Assembly (NCBI GenBank): GCA_963642995.1
Contig: CAVIIZ010000011.1
Coordinates: 1 to 39,565, forward strand
Source of the DNA: CAVAWX01 sp963642995
Lineage (GTDB): Bacteria; Actinomycetota; Coriobacteriia; Coriobacteriales; QAMH01
DNA: 39,565 nt
Direction of reading: 5' to 3'
Under the pieces are notes generated by a model. That model searched no databases. It was not told the origin of the DNA and was given only the letters and a program-made list of their open reading frames with translations. Both the position numbers and the translations under genes were made by a program. Positions 1-8,500 of this stretch are shown one piece after another; position 1 is the stretch's first letter; every line of letters begins with the position of its first letter.

Positions 1-1384
1 CCGACAGGTGGTGCGAGGCCGACACCTGCTCGACCAGTCGCGTCTCGCGCGCGCCCAACCGGCAGCGCTCGACCACTTGCGCGGGGCTTGCCGGGAAAAA
101 CGGGTCGTCGCCGTCTTGGAGCCGGGCAGAAGCTCGCTCGCGGGCGGCCATCACCTGCGAGGCGAGGAGCGCAGACGAAACCCCCCTCCCCGTGTCGAGC
201 ACGTGCTCGGCCCGCGTGCGCCCCACCTCGCATATGAGGTCGATGCGGTCGCGCAGGGGCCCTCCGAGCTTGCTTTTGTAGCGCAGTATCTGCACCTCGC
301 TGCATTTGCACGGATGCTCGCGGTCGCCCAGATAGCCGCATGGGCAGGGATTCGACGCGGCGAGCAGCTGGAAGCGCGCCGGAAAGGTCATGCGCCCGTC
401 GGCGCGCGTGAGCGACACCTCGCCGTCTTCGAGCGGCTGGCGCAGGGACTGCAAGACGCAGCCGCCGAACTCGCCCAGCTCGTCGAGGAACAAGACCCCG
501 TGATGCGCAAGCGAGACCTCGCCCGGCATGATGGGCTGGCCCCCGCCCACAAGCGAGGCCATGGTGGCCGAGTGGTGCGGGGCGCGGAAAGGCCGGACCC
601 CGCGCGCGATCTGCGAGACGTCGAGGCCTGCGACCGAGTGGATGACGGCGGCCTCGACGCGCTCGCGCTGCGACAGGGGCGGCAGTATCGTGGGAAAGCG
701 CCGCGCGAGCATGCTCTTCCCCGAGCCGGGAGGGCCCACGAGCAACGCCCCGTGCTCGCCTGCGGCCGCGATGGTGAGCGCGCGCACCGCGCCTTCCTGG
801 CCCACCACCTCCGAGAAGTCGAGCTTTTGCCCGGACGGCGCCGCGGGCACGCCGCGCACGCCGTCGAAGGCGCCCTCCCGCAACTGCGAGAGGTTGTCCA
901 GGCACACATGCCGCAACCCGGACAACGGCGGCAGGTCCATGTTGGGCTGCGCGCTCATGAGCGCCATGGAGCGCCGCGAGGCGCACAGCGCGTACGCGAA
1001 CAGCCCGTCCACGGCCCGCACGCGCCCCTCCAGGGAAAGCTCGCCCACGACGATGGCGTCGTCGAACAGCTCTGCCGGCACCTGGCCGGTGGCCACGAGA
1101 TAGGCGGCGGCGATGGGCAGGTCGAAGCCCGAACCGCTCTTGCGCAAAGACGCGGGCGCGAGGTTCACGACGATGTGGCGGTTCATGGGCATCTTGAATC
1201 CCGCCGCGTTCACCGCGCTGTGCACGCGCTGCCGCGCCTCCTGCACGCCCTTGTCCCCCATGCCGACGACGTGCATGCCCGGCAAGCCGCCCGAGACCTC
1301 TATCTCGACGGTGACGGGCACGGCCTCGACGCCGTGCAGCGTGCACGCGTGCACCTGCGCCCGGAGTGCCTTCGCGCTAGACAT
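1..1384 (-). CDS. yifB: YifB/ComM-family Mg-chelatase-like AAA+ ATPase (3' end outside window)
   Basis: About 461 codons are visible and the C-terminus runs off the left edge; the family is usually about 500 residues. The N-terminal 'ChlI' domain begins SSAKALRAQV and contains GLPGMHVVGMGDKGVQEAR. A Walker A motif GPPGSGKSMLARR lies near residue 217, followed by Walker B GVLFLDELGEF. A cysteine-rich stretch, NPCPCGYLGDREHPCKCS, is typical of the family. ComM-type proteins are helicases acting in branch migration during natural transformation; whether that holds here is inference. The ATG lies inside the end of yraN (ATGTCTAG, 8-nt overlap), so the two genes are translationally coupled. dprA often follows this pair in other genomes and would lie outside the window. 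Confidence 0.93.
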   Translation of the reverse strand, partial: MSSAKALRAQVHACTLHGVEAVPVTVEIEVSGGLPGMHVVGMGDKGVQEARQRVHSAVNAAGFKMPMNRHIVVNLAPASLRKSGSGFDLPIAAAYLVATGQVPAELFDDAIVVGELSLEGRVRAVDGLFAYALCASRRSMALMSAQPNMDLPPLSGLRHVCLDNLSQLREGAFDGVRGVPAAPSGQKLDFSEVVGQEGAVRALTIAAAGEHGALLVGPPGSGKSMLARRFPTILPPLSQRERVEAAVIHSVAGLDVSQIARGVRPFRAPHHSATMASLVGGGQPIMPGEVSLAHHGVLFLDELGEFGGCVLQSLRQPLEDGEVSLTRADGRMTFPARFQLLAASNPCPCGYLGDREHPCKCSEVQILRYKSKLGGPLRDRIDLICEVGRTRAEHVLDTGRGVSSALLASQVMAARERASARLQDGDDPFFPASPAQVVERCRLGARETRLVEQVSASHHLS

Positions 1385-1931
1385 CGAAGCAGCTCCTGTG
1401 GTGGCGCAACATGGCGCGCCTGCCGTCGGCGACGCATATCGCGATGGCGTCGAAGCGCAGCGCCGTGTTGTCGTCTATGTCCTCTTGCACTATGTAGCAC
1501 ATCGCGATCTTCTCGTAGCGCGACCTCTTCGTCGCGGTGACCGCCTCCTCGGGAAGCCCGGCGTCCATGCTGCGCCGCGTCTTCACCTCGATGAAGCACA
1601 CCGTGCCGTCCGGGTCTTGCGCGATGATGTCGGCCTCCCCGAAGCGGCAGCGCCAGTTGCGGTGCAATATGCAATAGCCCTTCGCGCTCAAGTAGCGGAC
1701 GGCGGCGTCCTCTCCCTTGCGTCCCAGCTCGCGCCTGCTCTCCTCGCGCTGCTCCAGACGCTTCTCGCATGCCGCGCCGCCGTCCTCCCCCCGAAAAGGC
1801 GCGTCTCGCCCCTCCCGCGCGCGCCCCCCGAAGGCGCGCGCGTCCCCTTCGCCGTCTTTGCCCGCGTCCAGATCCCTGCGCGTGATCTCCCAGTTCGCCC
1901 GTCCCGTCTCCAACACAGCCTCCGCGCCCAT
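1377..1931 (-). CDS. yraN: YraN/UPF0102 family endonuclease-like protein
   Basis: 184 residues from the chosen start. The conserved core runs from ELGRKGEDAA (about residue 68) to the end. It carries the restriction-endonuclease-like motifs GEADII (D101) and FIEVKTR (E115, K117), which form a D-ExK-type site. The family's cellular role is unsettled; it is structurally a Holliday-junction-resolvase-like nuclease. Residues 1-66 are a charged, low-complexity extension absent from most homologues. An upstream in-frame ATG at 1949 exists, but its next codons encode the strong Shine-Dalgarno AAGGAGG placed 6 nt before the ATG at 1931, so 1931 is preferred. It overlaps yifB by 8 nt. Confidence 0.88.
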   Translation of the reverse strand: MGAEAVLETGRANWEITRRDLDAGKDGEGDARAFGGRAREGRDAPFRGEDGGAACEKRLEQREESRRELGRKGEDAAVRYLSAKGYCILHRNWRCRFGEADIIAQDPDGTVCFIEVKTRRSMDAGLPEEAVTATKRSRYEKIAMCYIVQEDIDDNTALRFDAIAICVADGRRAMLRHHRSCFDV

Positions 1932-1937
1932 AAAGCG

Positions 1938-1944
1938 CCTCCTT
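1938..1944 (-). promoter_or_regulatory. Shine-Dalgarno deciding the yraN start
   Basis: The minus strand reads AAGGAGG followed by 6 nt and ATG at 1931. In the longer reading from 1949 these bases would encode arginines, which argues that the longer start is false. Confidence 0.75.
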
Positions 1945-2205
1945 CCCATATCGGCCTCTTCGAATCCGTGCAGGGGAAATCATGGCAGGCGAACCCGGAC
2001 AAACCGCCGAATGAAATCCGGGCGCAATCCGGGCCGCTTCCAAACGAAACCGAAACGGTTGTGGGATACTTTCCGAAACGCGCACGTGGCACGGCGCGCC
2101 GAGACGCCGCTTCTCCGCAAGCGAGCGCCGAGGAGGACGCGCCCGCGCGCACGCGCACCGCGAAAACGCCCCGCGCGCCTGCAAGAGGAGAAGGGAACGA
2201 GGCCC
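1945..2205. other. Divergent intergenic region yraN / ATP-grasp gene
   Basis: This region should hold promoters for both directions. On the plus strand TGG-GATACT (2062-2070) resembles an extended -10, but no convincing -35 precedes it. A GA-rich Shine-Dalgarno (GAGGAGAAGGG, about 2186-2196) lies before the ATG at 2206. No other structure was recognised. Confidence 0.35.
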
Positions 2206-3552
2206 ATGGAAAAGGAACGCGCCGACTACATCCAATGCATCCGCGACGAGCACGGCGACGCCGAAGGCCGTGCGCAGGCGCTTGCCGCCATCAAGGCCTC
2301 GGACGTGCTCGCGCACGGGAAGCCCGTCCCCTTCTCGTTCGTCCCCACGCTCCACAACAGCGACGACATGGCCTTCTACGAGAAGGTCGCCACGACGACC
2401 GCGACGATCCTCGGCAAGGTGATCGCGCGCTACCTCGAAGACCCGGGCTACCGCGCGCTGTTCGGCTTCCCGCCCGAGATAGAGCGCCTCATCTTGCTGC
2501 CGTGCGGCTACGAGCAGCTCCTGCCCCTCGCCCGCATCGACCTCTTCGTCGACGAGCACGACAAGAGCTTCAAGTTCTGCGAGTTCAACGCAGACGGCGC
2601 CGCGGGCATGTCGCGCGACCGTGCGATAGGCGCCGAGCTGGCCCGGACGGCGAGCTTCAGGCGCTTCGCCGCCTCGAGGCGCTCGGTGGCGCAATTCGAG
2701 CTGATCGACTCGTGGGTCGCGGCCTTCTTGCGCATCTGGGAATCCGACCCCCTCTCCGCGGGCCGCCCCGTCCCCACCGTCGCCATCACCGATTTCACCG
2801 AAAGCGCCGTGAGAAGCGACTTCACCATGTTCATCGACGCCTTCGAGCGGGCCGGCGTGCACGCGCGCTTCGTGGACACGCGCGCCTTTTCCTTCGACGG
2901 GCAGACCTTGCGCGACGCCGCGGACGGCACGGCGGTAGACGCGGTGTACCGTCGCGCCGTCACCAGCGAGATCTGCACCAAGATAGACAGATGCGGCGCC
3001 CTCGTCGACGCCGTGGCCGCGTCCCGCGTGTGCCTGATCGGGCATTTCCGCACCAACGTCATCCACACCAAGATGGTGAACGTGGCGCTCTTCGACGAGA
3101 GCCGAAAGGACTTCCTGACCCCCGGGGAAATCGCCTTCGTGGACGCGCACGTGTGCCGCACCATGCGCCTGGAGACGGGCGGGCCGGACCTGGCCGAGCT
3201 GAAGGCGACGCGTGAGAAGTGGATCGTGAAGCCCGCCGACGACTACGGCGCGAACGGCGTCTTCGCGGGCGTGGACTTCACGGACGAGAAATGGGCGGAC
3301 ATCGTGGACGGCCACCTGGACCGCGGATTCATCGTGCAGGAGTTCTACCCGCCGCGCCACGTCGACATCGTGCGCCCCGAACAAGACGAGGGCGGCCGGC
3401 TCGCCGTCGAGAGCTGGGAGTCGATGCCGGGCTTCTACCTCTACGATGGCCGGCTTGCGGGTTTCTACCACCGTCTGGGGAAAGGCGGCGTGATCGCCAT
3501 CGGCGAGGCGGGCGGCATCTGCGCGCCGGTCTTCGGCGTGGACCTGGATTAG
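2206..3552 (+). CDS. Orphan circularly permuted ATP-grasp / glutathionylspermidine-synthase-like ligase
   Basis: 448 residues. The start ATG at 2206 has GAGGAGAAGGG upstream; the frame is open further upstream to 1717, but that part is antisense to yraN. Features fitting a circularly permuted ATP-grasp fold are EFNADGAAGM at residues 126-135 (metal/nucleotide-binding strand), a YRR near the centre, and IVKPADDYGANGVFAG around K342 (ATP-binding loop). A C-terminal segment, GGVIAIGEAGG, follows. Such proteins form amide or peptide bonds using ATP, but the substrate cannot be told from sequence. No partner (amidotransferase, thioesterase or alpha-E domain protein, as in known ATP-grasp cassettes) lies beside it. 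It is followed 30 nt later by DNA polymerase IV. No signal peptide, so cytoplasmic. Confidence 0.75.
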   Translation: MEKERADYIQCIRDEHGDAEGRAQALAAIKASDVLAHGKPVPFSFVPTLHNSDDMAFYEKVATTTATILGKVIARYLEDPGYRALFGFPPEIERLILLPCGYEQLLPLARIDLFVDEHDKSFKFCEFNADGAAGMSRDRAIGAELARTASFRRFAASRRSVAQFELIDSWVAAFLRIWESDPLSAGRPVPTVAITDFTESAVRSDFTMFIDAFERAGVHARFVDTRAFSFDGQTLRDAADGTAVDAVYRRAVTSEICTKIDRCGALVDAVAASRVCLIGHFRTNVIHTKMVNVALFDESRKDFLTPGEIAFVDAHVCRTMRLETGGPDLAELKATREKWIVKPADDYGANGVFAGVDFTDEKWADIVDGHLDRGFIVQEFYPPRHVDIVRPEQDEGGRLAVESWESMPGFYLYDGRLAGFYHRLGKGGVIAIGEAGGICAPVFGVDLD

Positions 3553-3582
3553 GCGCGCGCGCCGAAGAGGGACCCGAAATCC

Positions 3583-4917
3583 GTGGAGCAGGCCTTCGAC
3601 ATGCACGGGAAATGGAAGGGCCGTGCGATCTTGCTCGTGGACCTCGACGCGTTCTTCGCCAGCGTAGAGCAGCTCGACCATCCAAAATGGCGCGGCAAGC
3701 CCGTGATCGTGGGAGGGCCCAGCTCCAGGCGCGGCGTCGTCTCCACGGCAAGCTACGAGGCGCGCGCGTTCGGGGTGCACTCCGCCATGCCCTCGGCGAC
3801 CGCCGAGCGCCTGTGCCCGCAGGCCATCTGGACGACCTCGCATTTCGAACGCTACCGGGAGGTGTCGGCGCAGGTCATGCAGATACTGCGCGACGAGAGC
3901 CCCCTGCTCGAGCAGATGTCCATCGACGAGGCCTTCCTCGACGCGAGCCCCGGGCGCTTTTGCGGCGACGACCCCGTGAGAATCGCCGCGCGCATCCAAA
4001 GCCGCGTCGCAGACCTCGGCGTGACCTGCTCCATCGGCGTGGGCACGGGAAAGGCGGTGGCAAAGATCGCCTCCGACCTGGACAAGCCGCAAGGCCTCTC
4101 CGTCGTCTATCCGGGCGGCGAGGCGGCGTTTCTCGCGCCCATGGACGTGCGCGCCATGCCGGGCATCGGGGCGCGCACCGCAGAAAAGCTGCACATACGC
4201 GGCATCAAGACCCTGGGAGACCTCGCGCAGGCCGACCCCGCGCAGCTCAAGCCCGTCTTCGGGGTGAACGCGCAGGCCTTTTGCAGCCGGGCGGCCGGCG
4301 TCGATTCCAGGGAGGTCGTGGCGGCAGACGAGCTGAAGTCGGTGAGCCACGAGCGGACGTTCACCCACGACCTGACCGAGCGCGCGCAGATAGAAGACGC
4401 CATCGACCTGCTGGGCTCGATGGTGGGCAGGAGGGCGCGGATGAACGGGGTGGCGGGGCGCACCGTCACGCTCAAGCTGCGCTACGACGACCTCTCCTCG
4501 CGCACGGCGCAGACGACGCTGCACACGTGCACAGACGACGAGTCCGTCTTCATCTCGCCGGCAAAGGAGCTGCTGGGGCAGTTGTGGCGTCCCGGGGAGC
4601 GCGTGCGCCTCGTCGGAGTGGGGCTTTCGGGCTTCGAGCACGGCGACGTGCAGCTCGGGCTTTTCGACATGGGAAACGGCGCGGCAGGCGAGAGGGCGGG
4701 CGCCGGCGGTGCGGACGACGGGAAAAAAGACGGCGCGAAAGGCGCGGGCGCCGCAGGCGGACGGCCGGCCGCGCGCCGGGCGCTCGACGCGGCAGACGCC
4801 GTGCGCGACAGGTTCGGCGAGGGCGCGGTGAAGTTCGGGCGCGAGATGAAGCTTTCCGTCGAGGACACCGGCACGCGCGGGCAAAACGAGGGCACCGTGC
4901 AAAAGCACAGCACGTAG
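3583..4917 (+). CDS. dinB: DNA polymerase IV (Y-family translesion polymerase)
   Basis: 444 residues from a GTG start at 3583, which has GAAGAGGGA about 10 nt upstream; an ATG six codons later (3601) is the alternative. Catalytic acidic residues are D20 in LLVDLDAFFASVE and D115/E116 in SIDEAFLD. The helix-hairpin-helix MPGIGARTAEKLHIRGI and the little-finger domain follow. A beta-clamp-binding motif QLGLF lies at residues 357-361. It is followed by a Gly/Ala/Asp-rich linker and then ALDAADAVRDRFGEGAV, a C-terminal piece common in Gram-positive Pol IV. The enzyme copies past damaged bases and is error-prone. No LexA box was recognised upstream. Only 30 nt separate it from the ATP-grasp gene, so co-transcription is likely. 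Confidence 0.96.
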   Translation: MEQAFDMHGKWKGRAILLVDLDAFFASVEQLDHPKWRGKPVIVGGPSSRRGVVSTASYEARAFGVHSAMPSATAERLCPQAIWTTSHFERYREVSAQVMQILRDESPLLEQMSIDEAFLDASPGRFCGDDPVRIAARIQSRVADLGVTCSIGVGTGKAVAKIASDLDKPQGLSVVYPGGEAAFLAPMDVRAMPGIGARTAEKLHIRGIKTLGDLAQADPAQLKPVFGVNAQAFCSRAAGVDSREVVAADELKSVSHERTFTHDLTERAQIEDAIDLLGSMVGRRARMNGVAGRTVTLKLRYDDLSSRTAQTTLHTCTDDESVFISPAKELLGQLWRPGERVRLVGVGLSGFEHGDVQLGLFDMGNGAAGERAGAGGADDGKKDGAKGAGAAGGRPAARRALDAADAVRDRFGEGAVKFGREMKLSVEDTGTRGQNEGTVQKHST

Positions 4918-5046
4918 AATGGAACGCGGCGTGCAGGCACGCGGCGCGCGCGGGCAGATCCCGGCCGGGCGCGTCGGCGGGGCATGCGCGGCGCGGACGG
5001 GCGGGTTTTCGCGACCTGTGGAAGAGACGGTTGGAGAGGTGCGGCG

Positions 5047-5511
5047 ATGCAGGCACGACGGGTGAAGCTCTATTGCGACGGCGGATGCCGCAACAACCAG
5101 AGCCGGGGCAACATCGGCGGCTGGGGCGTGCGTCTCGAATGGGGGCCGCACGTCAAGGAGCTCTCCGGCGGCGCGAAGGACACCACGAACAACAAGATGG
5201 AGCTGACGGGCGCCATCGAGGGGCTGCGCGCCGTGCGCGACAAGTCGGTCGGCGTCGACGTCTACGCCGACAGCGCCTACGTGATCGGCGGCATCACCTC
5301 GTGGATCGGGGGCTGGCGCAAGAGGGGCTGGCTGACCAGGGCGGAAGAGCCCGTCGCGAACAGGGAGCTGTGGGAGGCGCTCGACGAGGAGAAGGGCAAG
5401 TTCTCCGACATCGTCTTTCACAAGGTGAAGGGACATGCGGACAACGCGGGCAACAACCGCGCCGACGAGCTGGCCAACATCGCCATGGACGAGATGGAGA
5501 AACGCGCCTGA
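5047..5511 (+). CDS. rnhA: Ribonuclease HI
   Basis: 154 residues, the same size as the Escherichia coli enzyme. The start at ATG 5047 has GGAGAGG 7 nt upstream; the frame is open back to 4984, but those residues do not fit the family. The active site is complete: D11 (LYCDGGCRNN), E52 (NNKMELTGAIEGL), D75 (VYADSAYVI), D140 (NNRADELAN) and H130 (VKGHADN). It cuts RNA in RNA-DNA hybrids. It lies 129 nt after dinB on the same strand and ends 8 nt before the convergent end of gltB. No terminator is visible in that gap. Confidence 0.96.
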   Translation: MQARRVKLYCDGGCRNNQSRGNIGGWGVRLEWGPHVKELSGGAKDTTNNKMELTGAIEGLRAVRDKSVGVDVYADSAYVIGGITSWIGGWRKRGWLTRAEEPVANRELWEALDEEKGKFSDIVFHKVKGHADNAGNNRADELANIAMDEMEKRA

Positions 5512-5519
5512 CCCGCGCC

Positions 5520-8500
5520 CTACATGCCGCTTCTCATCTCCTCGAACGCCTGCTCGACGGCCTGCTCGCGGTCCGCGCCACGCGCCTCGGCCCGCGCCGT
5601 CAGCTCCATGGCCCGCTCGTATTCCACGGGAAGCACTTTCACGAAACAGCTGCCCAAGTCCTCGAAACGGTAGAGCAGCTTCACCCCCAGCGGGCTTTCC
5701 GTGCGCTTCACGTGCTCTTCTATCAGGGAGAAGACGAGCTCGAGATCGGCGGCGTCCGGCTCGACGAGCTTCACCATGTCCTTGTTGCAACGCCCGTGAA
5801 GCGTGCGTTCCTCATCGAATACATAGGCCACGCCGCCGCTCATGCCCGCCGCGAAATTCGAGCCCACCTCGCCGAGCACGACCACCACGCCGCCCGTCAT
5901 GTACTCGCAGCCGTTGTTGCCGCATCCTTCCACCACGAGCTGCGCCCCGGAGTTGCGCACGGCGAAACGCTGCCCGGCAAGTCCGTTCACGAAACCGCGC
6001 CCGCCCGTCGCCCCGTAGAAGGCGACGTTGCCCACGGAGACGTTTTCCTCGGGGCGGTAGGTGCTGGAGACCGGCGGGGCCACGGACACGACGCCGCCGG
6101 AGAGCCCCTTGCCGAAGTAGTCGTTGGCATCCCCGCGTATGGACAGCTCGACGCCGCGCGGGATGAACGCGCCGAAGCTCATGCCGCCGGAGCCCGTGCA
6201 GGAAATGGAAAGCGAGCCTTCGGGCAGGCCCTCGGGGTGCGAGCCTGCCACCGCAGAGCCCAGCAGGGTGCCCACGCAGCGGTTCACATTGGATATGTCC
6301 ACGTCGAAGGACAAGGGCACGAGGTGCTCGCGCGCTTTTCTCGTGTAGGGCACGAACAAGGTGGCGTCGAGCGTGTCGGGCAAGGCGTCGGGCGGGGCCA
6401 TCTGCGGCAGGTGCCGGCGGCAGGAGGTCCCCTCGATGTCGGCGCCGTACTCGGCGTGGGCGCAAAAGAGCAGCGGCGAGACGTCCACGAGCGCCGCCTT
6501 CCAGTTGCGCGGAGAAATCGCGGCCGGCGAAGAACAGCGCAAAAGCTCGGCGCGCCCCACCATCTCCCCGACGCTTCGCACCCCGAGGCGCGCCATGATG
6601 CGGCGCAGCTGCTCGGCGACGAAGGTCATGTAGTTCACGACGTGCTCCGGCGTGGCCGAGAAGCGCTCGCGCAGGTGGCAGTCCTGGGTGGCGATGCCGA
6701 CCGGGCAGACGTCGCGCTGGCAGACGCGGTCCATGCGGCAGCCCATCGCGAGCAGCGGCGCGGTGGCAAACCCGAACTCCTCGGCGCCCAGCAGGCACGC
6801 GATGGCCACGTCGCGCCCGTCCATGAGCTTTCCGTCGGCCTCGAGCACGACGCGCGAGCGCAGGCCGTTTTTCAGCAGGGTCTGCTGCGTTTCGGCAAGC
6901 CCCAGCTCCAACGGCAGGCCCGCATGGTAGATGGAGTCGCGCGCCGCCGCCCCCGTGCCGCCGCATGCGCCGGAAACGAGTATCTTGTGCGCGCCGCCTT
7001 TGGCCACCCCCGTGGCGATGGTGCCGACGCCCGTCTCGGAGACGAGCTTCACGCTGACCTTCGCGTCCGGATTCGCGTTCTTCATGTCGAAGATCAGCTC
7101 GGCGAGGTCTTCGATGGAGTAGATGTCGTGGTGCGGCGGCGGGCTGATCAGGCCCACCCCGGGCGTCGAGCGGCGCGTGCGCGCGATCTGCGGCCACACC
7201 TTGCGTCCGGGCAGATGGCCGCCCTCGCCGGGCTTTGCGCCCTGGGCAAGCTTTATCTGGATCTCGCGTGCGCTCTTCAGGTAGCGGATCGTCACGCCGA
7301 AGCGCCCGGAGGCCACCTGCTTGATGGCGGAGTTGGCGCAATCGCCGTCTCCCGTGCGCGTCTCGCGGGCGCTGTCCTCGCCGCCCTCCCCGCTGTTGGA
7401 CATGGCCCCCATGCGGTTCATGGCGACGGCCAGGCACTCGTGGGCCTCGCGCGAGATGGATCCGTAGCTCATCGCGCCCGTCTTGAAGCGCTTCACTATC
7501 TCGCAGGCCGGCTCGACTTCCGACAAGGGCACGCGATCCGATGACGGGCAGAACTCGAGCAGGTCGCGCAGCTGCAAGACGCGGCCTTCCGGGTGCAGCT
7601 CGCGGCTGTAGTCCTCGAACAGCTCGAAGTCGCCTTCGCGCACGCTGCGCTGGAGCAGCTCGACGGCCTTCGGGGTGACGAGGTGCTCCTCTCCGCCCTT
7701 GCGCCACATCCCCAGCCCGAGAGCCGGCAGCTTTTCCGGACGCGCCGCGCCGGCGGCGAGCACGGCGCGCGCCCTCTCGTCGCATTCGCGCTGCACGTCG
7801 TCTACCTTCAAGCCCCCCACGCGGCTGACGGTGCCGGTGAAATACGCGTCCACGAGCTCTTGCGACAGCCCGAGCGCCTCGAAGACCTGCGAGCCCTGGT
7901 AGCCCTGCATGGTCGAGATGCCCATCTTGCCCATCACCGAGACGATGCCCGCCACGATGGCGCCGTCGTAGTTGGCGACGGCCTCGTCAGGCGCAAGCTC
8001 CACCTTTCCCCGCGCGCACAGCTCCTCTAGCGTCTCGTGCGCGAGATAGGGGTAGACGCCGGCTGCCGAATATCCCACGAGCGCGGCGAAATCGTGCGGG
8101 GTGAAGGCGTCGCCGCTTTCCACGACGATGTCGGTTTTCGTGCGCAAGCCGGCGCGCAGCAGGCGGTTGTGCACGGCGGAAAGCGCGAGCAGGCTGGGCA
8201 CGGGCGCCTCGCCGGATGCGACGCGGTCGCTGACGACGAGGATGTTCACCCCGTCCTCAACGGCCCGGACCGCCTCGTCGCACAGCCGTTCGAGCGCCTC
8301 TGCCAGCGCATGAGGGCCGCTTTCGAAGGGGTAGGCGCAGAAGAGCCGCAGCGCGCGAAAGCCGTGGCGGCGTATGGAGAGCAGCGCCTCGAAGGAGTCG
8401 CGGTCCAATACGGGGCCCGAGAGCTTGAGCAGGCGGCAGTTGTCGGCCGCGTCCTCGAGCATGTTGGCGTGGTTTCCCACGTAGAGCAGCGTCGAGGTGA

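Noticed and set aside
8..1540. 510-codon open frame on the plus strand
   Set aside because: Antisense to yifB, whose minus-strand frame has complete AAA+ motifs. The plus frame is Arg/His/Ala-rich, as GC-rich shadow frames are.
1932..1949. Longer yraN start at 1949
   Set aside because: Its extra codons contain the strong Shine-Dalgarno for the ATG at 1931.
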